Notes: a model not told the origin generated them from the sequence alone. 48,464 nucleotides of DNA from Chara braunii (GCA_003427395.1 BFEA01000222.1:2101382-2149845); one strand, 5' to 3'. Positions 32,755-43,694 are shown, numbered from the stretch's first letter. Made by a program: numbers and translations.

Positions 32755-33035
32755 GACCCAATATAGGGGCCCGCCTGAATGGGCCCGACTGAACAGCAAT
32801 CAACTCAGTATAGGGGCCCGCCTGAATGGGCCCGGCTGAACAGCAACAACTCAATATAGGGGCCCGCCTGAATGGGCCCGGCTAAACAACAACAACTCGA
32901 TATAGGAGCCCGCCCGAATGGGCCCGGCTGAACAACAACAACTCGATATAGGGGTCCACCTGAATGGGCCCGGCGGATCAGCAACAACTCGATATAGGGG
33001 CCCACCTGAATGGGCCCGGCTGAACAGCAACTCGA
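32755..33035. repeat. 46-47-bp minisatellite in the 3' LTR, six units
   Basis: The unit is ATAGGGGCCCGCCTGAATGG, then GCCCGGCTGAACAGCAACAACTCG-like sequence (core GGCTGAACAGCAACAACTC). Six units are seen here against seven in the 5' LTR. Each unit carries two GGGCCC-type half palindromes. Confidence 0.9.
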
Positions 33036-33439
33036 CAGCTCAGCAACTCATCATAGCATCGTCATATGAGTGTCTCTGCAGCGAGTGGATTAGAATAAGT
33101 GGACTGAACTGCCAGTATCGTCAGTGTAGAGGACTGATCAACAAGGTGTTATCTATGGAGAGGCCAGTTGCAAAATATTGCGTATGCAAACTGGACTGCG
33201 CAGATACCATATATGCAGGAAAAATACCGTCTACACAGGGACTGATTGTCCATGCAAAGAATGATCGGCAAGAAATCAAATCAGTGGGAGTTGGGGCTAG
33301 TCATATCATCAGAGACATCCAGTCATGTCCCCAAGACTAATCATACTAGCAGGGCGTGCGCCCCCAACCATCATACCGGCGGGACGTGCGTTCTAGAGTT
33401 ATCAGAACGTCAGAGCGCACACTCACATAGCCTACCCGA

Positions 33440-34225
33440 GCCTGGGCGCACTCATGTAACGATATCGAGCGTGGGCGAGCATGGACACACACTCAAATGG
33501 CAACACTAAGCTTGGGCGCACATGGGCGCGCACTCAAATAACAGTTCCAAGCATGGGCGAGCAGGGGCGCATACTGAAATGACACTTTTGGGCAAGGGGC
33601 GCGCATGGGCGCACACAAAAACAACAATGCCGATCATGGGCGCGCATGGGCGCTCACTTAAATAACATTATCTAACTTGGGTGCGCATGGGCGCGAACTC
33701 AAATAGCAATACCAAGCTTGTGCGAGCATGGGCGCGCACTCTAATAGCAATACCAAGCTTGGGCGCGCATGGGCGTGTGCTCAAATAGCAGTACTGAGAC
33801 CGGGCGCGCACTTCAAACAGCGAAACTGAGATTGGGCGCGCACTCAAACAGCCAAATTGAGACTGGGCGCGCACTCAAATAGCCAAACTGAGACTGGGCG
33901 CGCACTCAAACAGCCAAACTGAGACTGGGCGCGCACTCAAACAGCCACTCAACTGAGACTGGGTGCGCACTTAAACAACCACTCAACTGAGACTGGGTGC
34001 ACACTCAAATAACAAAGACTGGGCGCGCACTCAAACAGCCAATTTGAGACTGGGCGCGCACTCAAATAGCCAAACTGAGACTGGGCGTGCACTCAAATAG
34101 CCAAACTGTGACTGGGCGCGCACTCAAACAACCATATTGAGACGGGGCGCGCACTCAAATAGCCAAACTGAGACTGGGCGCGCACTCAAATAGTAATACT
34201 GAGACCGGGCACGCACTCAGACAAC
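33440..34225. repeat. GGGCGCGCA-rich tandem arrays in the 3' LTR
   Basis: About eight units of roughly 50 bp (AAGCTTGGGCGCGCATGGGC, then GCACTCAAATA and a short spacer) pass into about 14 units of roughly 32 bp (ACTGAGACTGGGCGCGCACT, then CAAATAGCCAA). The same two arrays occur in the same order in the 5' LTR from about 47965. Confidence 0.9.
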
Positions 34226-34555
34226 TTGCCGGAGCCAAGGACGATGGTGTACTACAGGTTCAAGTACGAGCAGCGCTATGGCGCTCCGCCTCCGCGCTTC
34301 GAGCCGCCCCCTCGATCATATCCTTCGTCATATCCTCCTCCTTCCTCCGCTCAACCGCATCCTTGCCAACTCACCGTCCTGCCTCAGCCGCCTCTCCTTG
34401 CGCCGCAACCACTACCATGTGTGCCGGATCTGCTCGTCGTCCATCAGGCTGCGCTGCCCGACCATCGCTCGTGTATCACGCTTGTGCTGTTTTTCATCTG
34501 TCAGCTTGAGTTATGCGGCCTCATATGCTATCTGGTATATAGAGGCGTCATATAA
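34226..34555 (+). CDS. Plus-strand ORF of unknown origin next to the 3' LTR arrays
   Basis: The frame begins right after the tandem array: PEPRTMVYYRFKYEQRYGAP, then PPRFEPPPRSYPSSYPPP, and ends in hydrophobic sequence. It runs antisense to the element. An overlapping frame (34278-34619) also reads plausibly, with a CRICSSSIRLRC string, so the correct frame is unclear. It could be a captured host exon or an antisense ORF of the element. There is no family match. Confidence 0.25.
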   Translation: MPEPRTMVYYRFKYEQRYGAPPPRFEPPPRSYPSSYPPPSSAQPHPCQLTVLPQPPLLAPQPLPCVPDLLVVHQAALPDHRSCITLVLFFICQLELCGLICYLVYRGVI

Positions 34556-34559
34556 AACA

Positions 34560-35720
34560 TACCTCAATCATCACAGTGCTCGCCCACTAGGGCTCGAGTG
34601 CTCGCTCAATAGGGCATGAACCTCTGGTCCAAGCCACCATCAAAATCAAAGAAGGATTAGTCTTATCAAGCTCGCGTGGTGCAGTCACCGCACGCAAATA
34701 TCATGATCGCTCATGCATCCCAATCATACTACCAATCCCGTTTTCTTGCACTATTAAATCAGTCTCAATCTTAGGTCAAACCCTATCGTTAGGTCTGGCC
34801 TAGCAGTCCAAGTCTCAGTCCTGGTCTGCTCATCTCAACCTCATCGGATCAGTCCGTCACATCAGCACAACATAATCCTCATCATTATCTCAATTACAGT
34901 CCAGCCACGGGTGGATATGAGACTAATCATCGAACTCAGGATCATTTGGGTCATCTTGACCAAAGGCCGCCTCATAAGGGGGAAACATACCAAACCCCTT
35001 TCTCTTTGTCTGCTGGCTCTGTGCCATTCACTGTCGGGTCATACCAAACCCCGTTGTCTTCGTCTGGCTGATGGGTACCTGCAAATCAGAGATCAAGTCA
35101 TGCCAAAAAGAAATACGAGAAAAGGACCTCCCCTAAAGACCCTTGCCAACTCCCCTTCCTGACTCACTCTCAGAGTCTTACCTTTCGGCCTTCTGAGAGT
35201 GCCCCCGCTCGCCCTGGTGGGCTCCTCCGCTGACCCAACCCGGCAAGCAAAGCAAAGTCAGTCCTGATTCCCAGTCATGGCGGTCCGACCACCCTCCGAG
35301 CCCTTGCTCGGAACAACTCACGGGGAGCCGCATACCCCTTCATGAAGCCCTCACTCCGATGAGTGCAGACCAATGGATCAGAAGCTCATTAGTCGACATC
35401 AGAGCTTCTGTTTACTCGCTTGACTTCTTGACTAACGTCCGACTCTTTGCAACTGTGCGGGGAGCCAGCCAACACCCGACCAGACCCGGCTGGTGAGTCA
35501 AAGCGAGTCCACAATTAAGCTTTGCAACAGTGGGCTAGGAGGCCATAATGACCCTGTTGCCAGCTGGGCAATGGATACCTGGCTTGGCCCGATGCCAAGG
35601 GAATGCCCCTGGAGACACGGCTCCCTAGAGACACCCCGATCAGAGTGATAGTAGGAGTCTACCACCTTGATCAGCCAAATGTCGGATTTAGATCGGGAGA
35701 GGTTCATGATGCCTCCTTCC
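34560..35720. other. Unassigned part of the retrotransposon
   Basis: No element protein motif on the minus strand. It may be the inner part of a very long LTR or a spacer between integrase and LTR. Short self-similar strings occur, such as CATACCAAACCCC at about 34987 and 35041, and GCTCGCC-CACTAGGGCTCGAG. Confidence 0.35.
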
Positions 35721-35726
35721 TTTCCA

Positions 35727-36219
35727 GCAGGTGGACCAGGAACGGCTAACCACCCGAGGGTTCGAGGCTATCAGCCACTATGGCTCGGACGCCCCGCCAA
35801 CCCAGCTAGCCTTTGAACCTGTGAGAACCTGCTTCAGGGAATCATCAGGAGGCGCAATTGAAACTCTCTACCTCTTCATGAAGGATATAAGTGCTGACAC
35901 CGAAGGGGATGCCACTGTGGTTAGACTCTCGCTGGTGAACCGTTGCGAGAACCCGGCGGCTGCAGTGGGAACACTCCTTCCATTATGAAGAATGCAGCAA
36001 ACCCCAAACCGCTGCGATGCTGAGTGTTCTTCGCCCCGACCACAAGATTGGACAGATCATTCCATCGATTATGACACATGGCTGACTACCTATCCCTTTA
36101 GAGTTCGGCAATGCCTAACCGCGAAGGCCTATCTGGAGAGGAACCCCATCCTGACGATGCTGAGTCCCTTGCCACTGGAACACTTCACTAGGTTAAGTAC
36201 CACCCTCTTTCAGGGATAA
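35727..36219 (+). CDS. Plus-strand open frame with a splice-acceptor-like start
   Basis: A pyrimidine tract CCTCCTTCCTTTCCAG (35711-35726) precedes a frame open from 35731 to 36219 with a single TGA at 35986-35988. The protein is complex: GFEAISHYGSDAPPTQLAFE, ETLYLFMKDISADTEGDATV, then WLTTYPFRVRQCLTAKAYL. It is antisense to the retrotransposon. The same tract read on the minus strand is a candidate PPT, so the two interpretations compete. I recognise no domain. Confidence 0.3.
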
Positions 36220-36627
36220 CCAATCAACTTGTGTCAGATGATGCTAGACAATCCTCCTTACGTTATCGTACTAGAAGGTTACCCCATCAATTGAGCGCCG
36301 ACTTATGAGAGGAAGAAAACATACTTTCACATTATCCCACAGCCATTCATTCCACAATGCCATGCAGATCAATAAAATACAATAAGAGGCAAGAACTGAA
36401 ATCCCAAGAACTGGCTCCCAATCCCCCAGGCATATCCCATGACTGACACGTGACAAGCCAGATACAATGCAATGAATTGAAATTTAAAAATTTAACTTAC
36501 ATTCATACAAAACTGGGGCTAATCTGGGCCCGACAGACACATGAGTCCACCATTGAGCCGAACCATCATAGGCTGCTTGTATCCAACTCCGGCATCCGAA
36601 ATCATACCATAATCATAGCAGGCCGAC
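36220..36627. other. No feature recognised
   Basis: Unique sequence between the plus-strand ORF and the 46-bp array; no open frame with motifs. Confidence 0.35.
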
Positions 36628-37250
36628 TATCGATTGCAGCTGGCGGCATACGGGCCGCGTCCCAGCGTATAATCATCATCTATAGCTGGCGGCTCACTGG
36701 CCACGTCCCAGCACATAATCATCATCAATAGCTGGCGGCACACTGTCCACGTCCCAGCACATCATCATCCATAACTGGCGGCTCACTGGCCACGTCCCAG
36801 CACATAATCATCATCAGTATTTGGCGGCATCACTGACCACGTCCCAGCACATAATCATTATCAGTAGCTGGCGGCAACACTGTCCACGTCCCAGCATATA
36901 ATCATCATCTGTAGTTGGCGACAACATTGTCCACGTCCCAACATATAATCATCATCTGTAGCAGGCGGTAACACTGTCCACGTCCCAGCATATAATCATC
37001 ATCTGTAGCTGGCGGCAACACTGTCCACGTCCCATCATATAATCATCATCTGAAGCTGGCGGCACACTGGCCACATCCCAACATATAATCATCGTCTGAA
37101 GCTGGCGGCACACTGACCACATCCCAGCATATAATCATCGTCTGAAGCTGACGGCACACTGACCTCGTCCCATCACATAATGATCCCGCGGTTGGCGGCA
37201 CACTGATCACGTCCCAACCAATGTTGAGGGCACACTGACAACGACCCAGC
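36628..37250. repeat. 46-bp minisatellite downstream of integrase, 13-14 units
   Basis: Units of AGCTGGCGGCACACTG, CCACGTCCCAGCA and TATAATCATCATCTG (three joined blocks), with periods of 43-47 bp. The sequence differs from the LTR 46-bp unit but the period is the same. It sits just after the integrase C-terminus on the element strand. Confidence 0.9.
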
Positions 37251-37259
37251 ATGTCCAGG

Positions 37260-38530
37260 CTGATGCTTGACGGCTCTCGGACCTCGCCTCATCATTCTGC
37301 CCGAACTCGGAATCAAATCTGCATCTCTGAGTATGAATTTTCGGAGCCGTGAGCCGTATACTATACCATGGGATTTCGTTCCATCCATCTTTGCTAACTC
37401 ATAGGCCTTGCCTTCAACCTCTCTGATAATCCTGAAAGGTCCCATCCACTTGGCCTCCAATCTCTTGGTCCACTACGTCTCGAGAGATCTATCATGCAGA
37501 AGTACAATATCCCCGACCTGAAGTCGTTCCTTCTTGATGTACCTCTTGCTGTTCCATCGTGTCTGATCAGATAACTTGCTGCCTGACATCCTCTTTGTGG
37601 CCTCAACTATCGCTTCATCCACTTCCTGGATCTGCCTGATCCTCAGTCTCAACAACTCCTTTGTGGAGGATGACTTTCTGTGTGCCTAATGGGTCCATGT
37701 CTCAACCAAGTTCTCCATGGGAGAAGTAGCATACCGGCCGTACCAGAGTGTCACAGGTGCATAACCTTTAGTCCGTTTGACAGTCACATTGTCAGCATAA
37801 ACAACCGCTCTCAAGAAGGGTGACCAGCTTCTGGAATCACCTCGGCACCATTTTGATATAGCATCTTTTAGAGTCATGTGACCTCTTTCCACTGGTGCAT
37901 TAGCCTGAGGATGATATGGTGTCACAAACCCGACCTTGACTCCAAGTCTGAACATGAGCTTTTTGACCATCTCGTTCTTGAATTCCGACCTCTGATCAGC
38001 CACAAACTCACGTATGAAGGGGTACCTTAGGTAGATTTCCTCGATCCAATCTGCCACTGCTTTTGCGGTTTTCTTACGGATGGTTTTTGCTTCAACATAA
38101 CTAGACATATTCTCTCTCATATTTAGTATATATTTCATTCCATCCTTACCAGGTGACATAGTAATTAGATCAAGGTGAACAGTACTACCAGACTCAACAA
38201 GAACAGTGGGGTATAAGGGTTCAATAAGTCTCATAGATGATCTTTTCTGACAAGCTTCACATGACTTACAATATCTCATAACCATATCCCTCAGACCATC
38301 CCAGTGATATAGTCGGGATACTTTATGCATCAACACCCCTATGACCCCCTGCTAGGCCTTCATGTAGTGCGGCGATCACCTCTAGTTGTCTTTCCCTACC
38401 ACACACCACTCTCAGCGGCGGTAGTCCTTCCTTATCATCCACAGAAATGTGACCCCTACGTAGTCTAAAGGTCATTTTTGTCCTCTCATGGTAGAACTCG
38501 TTCACGTGATTGTTGCTCATCACCATACCG
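37260..38530 (-). pseudogene. Integrase domain of pol
   Basis: Inserts element DNA into the host genome. The zinc-binding N-terminus shows HEGLAGGHRG and CKSCEACQKR. The catalytic core shows D in VHLDLITMSPG, D in VADQRSEF and E in QANAPVERGH, with exactly 35 residues between the second D and the E (DD35E). The C-terminal part has LQVGDIVLLHDRSLE, then KWMGPFRIIREVEGKAYEL, a GPF/Y module; no separate chromodomain is obvious. Breaks: a frame change near 38330, TAG at 37686-37688 and TAG at 37473-37475. The core block 37686-38336 is otherwise open. Length is typical for Ty3/gypsy. Confidence 0.85.
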
Positions 38531-38726
38531 ATCCTCTTATACTCTCCATCATATTCTTTCTTTCTAAACCTTCCCTCATCATCCTTACTCTATTCTAAAT
38601 CTTCTGACCCATCCTCTATCTCATTCAATCGACGCTCAACCATTTTTGAGCTCTCAGCCAGCTCACGAGCTGCAACAGCGGCCTGTTCTACCATTCCATA
38701 CCACCCTTCTTCCTCATCCTCTTGAA

Positions 38727-39410
38727 TCAAGAGGTAGTGGAGGTAGGGATTTTCCTTTTCACCCCAGCAGTCTTCTCTACTGGTTGCCATGGCTGAGGCC
38801 GTATAACAATTGGGAGCAGGAGGTAGCCTTCATCATCATCCCCCATAAGGAATTCGTCAACGAAGGGTGCATCCTCAAGAGATTCATCATCTATCGATCC
38901 CCATTCCACGCGGCAGCTCGATTCTTATCAGTAGGTACCTTTTCTAATACAAAATCATACGTCCATATATGAGTTATCCACCTACTGACCGTAACATTTA
39001 CTTGCTGATGTCTCTTAACAACCCCAATTACTGTCGTGAAATCCGTTCTTAGGATGAATCTTCGCCCCATAATGTAGTGTCTTAACACCCTGAGACAGTG
39101 CAGGACTGCCAGAAGCTCCTTCCTGAACTGAATATAGCCTCTCTCAACCGAATTAAGGGTGCGACTCTCAAACCTAAGTGACCCTTCTTTTCTATTTATC
39201 TTTTTGCACAAACACTCCCCCTAAAGCTATGAGGCCACCGTCAACCTCGATGATGAAAGGTCTTCCCTTTTCATCGTCAAAGTGAGGTACTCCTAGTACG
39301 ACTCCACCATCTCTTAGGTTATCTTGAAGTGCTCGTGCTGCTGTCTCTCTTTGATCAGACCACTCAAGTTTAGCTCCTTGTCGCACCATCACTCTAAGGG
39401 GTTCCGCCAT
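38727..39410 (-). pseudogene. RNase H domain of pol
   Basis: Degrades RNA in the RNA-DNA hybrid during reverse transcription. Motifs on the element strand: LEWSDQRETAARALQDNL, PFIIEVDGGLIALGGVFVQK, ERGYIQFRKELLAVLHCL, RRFILRTDFTTVIGVV and WITHIWTYDFVLEKVPTDKN. These are the usual Ty3/gypsy RNase H blocks. The reading frame is interrupted after the FVQKDK block and again after DKNRA; there the linker to integrase (SIDDESLEDAPFVDEFL) continues in another frame. Confidence 0.85.
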
Positions 39411-39411
39411 C

Positions 39412-40430
39412 CTAGAAAACCCAGGAATGAAGATCCGCCAAAAGCTGCAGACCCCTAGGAAACTCCTTACTTCTCCCTTCTAGGAAACACCTTAAACCAA
39501 GAATTGTTACCTCCTTTTGAAATAATAACGATTTCGGTCCGCTGACTGTTAGGTTGTATTTAACCAACCTTTCTAGTACTTTCACCACTCCCTGTGCATG
39601 TTCACACACAAACCGAATGACCCGACCATCCACTAAGGTCTCATCCTTTTCCTTCGGTCCTTTAACCGGATTGCCATCAATGTATGGGAACGTAACCTCT
39701 GGGCATATGTTCTCCATGACCTTCAGCATGTCTCGCTGGACAACCGCGACCCCATTCGTCCACCCTTGAGGCACCATACACATTTGTATGAGGCCTCTAG
39801 GTATGTGCATGGCAGTCATAGGTCAACTAGTAGGATCTATGGGGAACTGGTCATAGCCAGAGTATAAGTCTACTCGGGGGTAAATGCTCCTTCCGGCGAA
39901 AGATTCGGCCAGTAGATCCGCGTTCGGTAAACTACCCACATCGCGAACAGTTACCGAATTCAACTTTTGCAAGTTTTGTATCCAACGCAGACCTCCTTCT
40001 GACTTCCAAAAACAAAACTAGTGATTGGCATAAGCACCATCCGCTGGTTCTGCAACGTTGGAGGCGATCTTCTGGTTTATGTACTTCATTACCTCTTTTT
40101 CTTCCTTTTGAGCATATTTCGTCGGTCTATCATTCCAAGGCGTGTGAGGAACGGTCCAGATCTTGACCATCTTGATCATATCAACGTCTAGTCGTCCCCT
40201 CTCCTCATCATTAAAGGAAAAGACCCCTCTGTACTTTTGACATAGTTCACATATGAAGTCATTCTCAGCCGGCAGAAGGAAGTCATCGGCTCCTACCTTC
40301 ATTATCTTGAACCTCTCTGGGGTAATTCTCCCTCCTTTTCTTGCAGTTTTTCTTAACCCTTTAATTATCTTTCTTTCCTTCTCTAATGCTTCATTATAGT
40401 CCTTTTCTATCAGGACTGCCACCGGATTCT
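39412..40430 (-). pseudogene. Reverse transcriptase domain, active site altered
   Basis: Order on the element strand: FNDEERGRLD, VKIWTVPHTPWNDRPTKYA, SEGGLRWIQNLQKLN, SLPNADLLAESFAGRSIY, DLYSGYDQFPID, MVPQGWTNGVAVVQRDM, FPYIDGNPVKGP and YNLTVSGPKSLLF. The catalytic Y-x-DD is YIDG: the second Asp codon is GGC at 39673-39675, a single-base change from GAC. Stops interrupt the domain at 40018-40020 (TAG) and just before 39820 (TGA). The first catalytic Asp, in DLYSGYDQ, is present. Function is certainly lost. Confidence 0.88.
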
Positions 40431-40480
40431 TCTTAACGCCCTTGCGCTTATACTTCCTCTTGGATCCGGTGACTATTTTC

Positions 40481-41242
40481 CTAAAAAAGGCCTAGTCGCA
40501 GAGAAGATGAGCTGCATCGTGCCAGCTTTTGCCGCCCTAACAACATCCTTGAATCCTTCCATCTCTCTCTTGCCGCCCAACTCCTTTTCTTTATCCAGAG
40601 CTTGAGCATCTTACCGATATCATTCACTCTAATCGTTGTTTTTTCGTCTATTATTCCACTTTTTTTCAACTTTGTTCGTACTTCCTCAATCAACTTCTCA
40701 GATTCTCCATGCTTAAGAGAATTAACATGTCGCTGATGACGAGGATGATGCCTATTACTTATCACAAAGGCCTGTTCTTGACCAGTGACAGGATCCTGGA
40801 GAGAGAGCCAGACCGCTCCATTATGGCCTTTAAACGCACAAGCCTCCATTCTATGTAGGAAGGGAGCTCCTAGGATGCAATCATGGTTCAAATTAGGAAC
40901 CACAAACCCCAGGATCTCGGTCCGCAAAGTCCCAATTCAGACAGACAGATCATCAATGAATCCTTCCGATGACAGGAATCCGACTATATTGGAGAGCTGG
41001 TGATTGACTTTCCTATCTATTCCAAGCCCACATGATCTCATCGTGGCCGAGGACATAAGCACCATTTCGGCCCCAGAGTCCACTAGGGCTCTGACTTTTA
41101 CATCATTTACGGAGATATTCAAGTATCCACATGACATGTTACCAAACCTCATCTTGGTACCAGGCGGGGCTCTTTCCACATGCTGAGGGAAGAGTCTTAG
41201 GCTATTGATTTCTACCTTCCACCTTTTAACCATCTTTTTGAG
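40481..41242 (-). pseudogene. Aspartic protease domain and linker to RT
   Basis: Cleaves the Gag-Pol precursor. The catalytic motif is ALVDSGAEMVLMS (the DSG/DTG triad), and the flap-side block is CILGAPFLHRM. The upstream linker reads VKRWKVEINSLRLFPQHVE. A TGA at 40937-40939 interrupts the domain between the two motifs; the frame then continues to 40481 with a basic tail, and shifts before RT. Confidence 0.8.
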
Positions 41243-41662
41243 TTATTCTCTAAACTTTGGCACCAAGGCTACCGCCTCCTTCCAGAGTAGGGTGATCTCG
41301 GTTTCTTCAAGTAGTTTCTTTACTACTTCATCTATCGAGACACCCTCCTCGGCCTCGGATCTCAATACCACTTTTCTCTTTTTCCCGGAAGCTTCATTTC
41401 CTTTCCCTTCCTTCACTAGGTCCTTGGTCCCATCAATCACCTGGTCTAGCTCTCTTTGAGCCTTTTTCTGCTTTTTCTCTTCAACCTCCCTTTGGCTGAT
41501 ATGAGATACATTCAGGTTTTGACTTCCAGGATTGTCGTCTCGAGCTTCTATCTCCGGAGGTAGCATACCATCAAAGGTGATAACATTAACCCTAGCCTTC
41601 TTCTTTTTATCCTTATTGGCCTTAGTCTTTTATAGGATTACCGCTCGCATCCCTCCTTTGAC
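41243..41662 (-). pseudogene. Charged gag-pol linker
   Basis: A Lys/Glu-rich segment (for example EEKKQKKAQRELDQVIDGTK) lies between the Gag knuckle and the protease on the same strand, with stops at both ends. Similar charged spacers are common between Gag and protease in plant gypsy elements. Confidence 0.5.
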
Positions 41663-42688
41663 TTAGAAGTCTACCTTGTTCCAATTGACATTATAGATGT
41701 GCCCATTGACGTTTTTCTTAACAATCCCTTCTTCAAGCTCTTTCTCTAACGTCGAGCACCGGGTTAGAGTATGACCTTCCTCGTCACAGTAATAACATTG
41801 GAAGGGGCCATCTCTTCTTTGCCAATCCCGGTTCCTATTATCTTTCTTCCAATCCCGGTTGCGCTTCTTCTTTTGTCCCTCTTTTCTCCTTCGCCTAGCG
41901 TCTTCCTTATCATTACTTTCGCTCTCACTCTCACTCTCTTTCTTTTGCTTCTCTTTCTTTCTTTCTTCCTTACCTTCTTCGGCTCCAATGAGTGCTTGAG
42001 TTGCTGGGGCAGGAAGGGTTAACTTTTTGAAGCTACCAAGTTTAACGAGAAGACCAAGGATCTCCTCGGCCTTCAAGTTTCCTCCCGTAGCTGCCTCAAC
42101 ATTTCCCTCTCTTGCACTAGTGATTGCTTTCATCTGTTCCAAATATAATTTTCGGTTGGACACGGAAGGCAACTCACATTTTTGTGCCTCGTCTAGGAAG
42201 GGTATTCTCCGCGCAACCCTCTCAAAATCCTATAGAAATTGATCGAGGGTAGCATATTTGGAGCGTCGTACATCCAACAAATTTTGCATGGTTGTTGGGA
42301 CGTCATACTTGGCGTACTCTTCCAACATCTTTTGTCTTACGTCCGTCCATGTTCTCAGCCCTTGTGTCGTTTTTGTTACCGACACCCTCATCTTAGGTTC
42401 AACATAGGCTAGCGGAGCTTTCAACTTTTGTTTATCCGGCCAACCATGACTCATACCGAAGACATCATAGTCTTCCAGGAACTCCCTAACCTTGGTTCCA
42501 TCAAAGCAGGGTATGTTCTCTGGAGGTACCTTAGCTCTTGGAAGATCTAGACGGACATTCATAGTGTTCATCCCGGTCTTCATGTCTATTCGGTTCAACA
42601 TTTCTCGAAGAACCGCGGTAATGGTCACTTCTCCATCCCCAGCAGAGGAGCTAGCATGACCCTGTCGTGCGTTCGGTTCTTTGACCAT
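41663..42688 (-). pseudogene. Gag polyprotein with CCHC zinc knuckle, one in-frame stop
   Basis: Capsid and nucleocapsid protein that packages element RNA. ATG at 42686-42688 (MVKEPNARQGHASSSAGD). The capsid-like part contains PCFDGTKVREFLEDYDVF, then WTDVRQKMLEEYAKY and ATLDQFL, the layout of the retrotransposon gag domain. TAG at 42230-42232 interrupts it, and the same frame continues (DFERVARRIPFLDEAQKCEL). A basic/Ser-Glu region follows, then the knuckle CYYCDEEGHTLTRC (CX2CX4HX4C). About 340 residues in total. Apart from the TAG the frame is intact, so this is the best preserved structural gene after leader domain E4. Confidence 0.82.
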
Positions 42689-42734
42689 CCTGTTTAGTTT
42701 ACTGGTTATGCTCCTACTTCTTCCTGAACCTTCT

Positions 42735-43136
42735 CTATCTTAGGATTGCGTTTAAAATTGGTTCCGAGTTCCTGCTGTCAGTAAAACTTTCTGGCAAATG
42801 GGGCTCGGGGAACCTATCAAACACAATCGGCGTAAAGTCACTAACTACTCTTACCCCTTTTCGCTCTAATTTTTTTGCTTCCTGGTCAACTATATTACTA
42901 ATCCAGTTTCGAAGAGACTCACGATCTGTCCCTTTCTCCCTCATCGAAAGGACATAGGGTCGGATATCATACTCACCGGTGTCGAGGAACTTCACTACAA
43001 GGATGTATGATTTTTCGGGGGCATGCCTCTCCTCCAAGGATACACAACGCTCTATCTTGTAGGGAAAAACTCCTCCACTGGTAAAAGGAACTAGAGCGTC
43101 CAGAGCTGCCGTGATTGTCGGGCAGTAACCTGACAT
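42735..43136 (-). CDS. Leader domain E4, intact 133-residue ORF upstream of gag
   Basis: ATG at 43134-43136 (MSGYCPTITAALDALVPF) and stop at 42735. The domain signature is GGVFPYKIERC, then YILVVKFLDTGEYDIRPYVL, a helical NWISNIVDQEAKKL, and FDRFPEPHLP-x-SF followed by EPILNAILR. This signature recurs in E1, E2 and E3, so it is a real protein domain. It is the only copy that is open from ATG to stop. I do not recognise the family; it has no Cys/His cluster and no membrane segment. The position before gag and the strand match the genomic RNA, so it would be an extra 5' ORF. Confidence 0.55.
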   Translation of the reverse strand: MSGYCPTITAALDALVPFTSGGVFPYKIERCVSLEERHAPEKSYILVVKFLDTGEYDIRPYVLSMREKGTDRESLRNWISNIVDQEAKKLERKGVRVVSDFTPIVFDRFPEPHLPESFTDSRNSEPILNAILR

Positions 43137-43244
43137 TGCCTAGTCCCTAGCGACCCCCATGATCCTTCTTTATCTTCGATCTGTTTAATCCTATCTAGTG
43201 CCTACTAAGTCTTCCAACCTGAATCGTCAATGTTGACACTGCTC

Positions 43245-43640
43245 CACTTCCTATCTCTTAAAACAATATTAAGGATCGGCTCCCAATTTTCACCATTGAC
43301 GAAGCTATTTGGAATAAGAGGACTTGGGAAATTCTCATACTTAGTAGGCTCCACACTCCAGGTAACTTTCTTGCCTTCCTTCTTGAATTCGTCTCTGTAT
43401 TTGCAGACGTGACTGAGTGCCCACTCGTGACACCCAGTATACTGCCGCTAAATCTTCCTAGTTACTAGAGTGTATATACGCACGTCATACTCATCGGTCT
43501 CTAGGAAGCGAGTTACCAACACATACACCTTCTCCTCTGCTTCAGGTATGACTAAGATAGTGCATCTGTTAATCTCATAAGGAAACGCCTTTCTACTGTG
43601 AATGGCTTGAAATCCCATATTAAGCGTGAGATGACCGAAG
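43245..43640 (-). pseudogene. Leader domain E3
   Basis: The element strand reads SRKAFPYEINRC, YVLVTRFLETDEYDVRIYTL, a TAG, then EGKKVTWSVEPTKYENFPSP, LIPNSFVNG and NWEPILNIVLR. One in-frame TAG lies after LVTRKI. It aligns with E4 along its full length. Confidence 0.5.
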
Positions 43641-43694
43641 AATTATTATTAGGTAGCGCCTCTCTTTCAACCTTCTCTCAAAGATGCTTGCTTC

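Larger units (their letters stand above)
30333..34225 (-). repeat. 3' LTR (outer end exact, inner end uncertain)
   Basis: Starts TGTCGCG on the plus strand, which is the terminal CGCGACA on the element strand. It can be aligned with 45436-48464 up to about 33925; beyond that no second copy is visible. The repeat-rich part ends at about 34225, so the LTR is at least 3.6 kb and may extend farther. Purine-rich element-strand tracts that could be the PPT lie at 34331-34347, 34994-35008 and 35710-35724; none is decisive. Relative to the 5' LTR it lacks about 57 bp near 30390 and one unit of the 46-bp array. Confidence 0.8.

Noticed and set aside
32755-34225. CRISPR array in the regularly spaced LTR repeats
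   Set aside because: The intervals are themselves repetitive, and both arrays recur in the other LTR.
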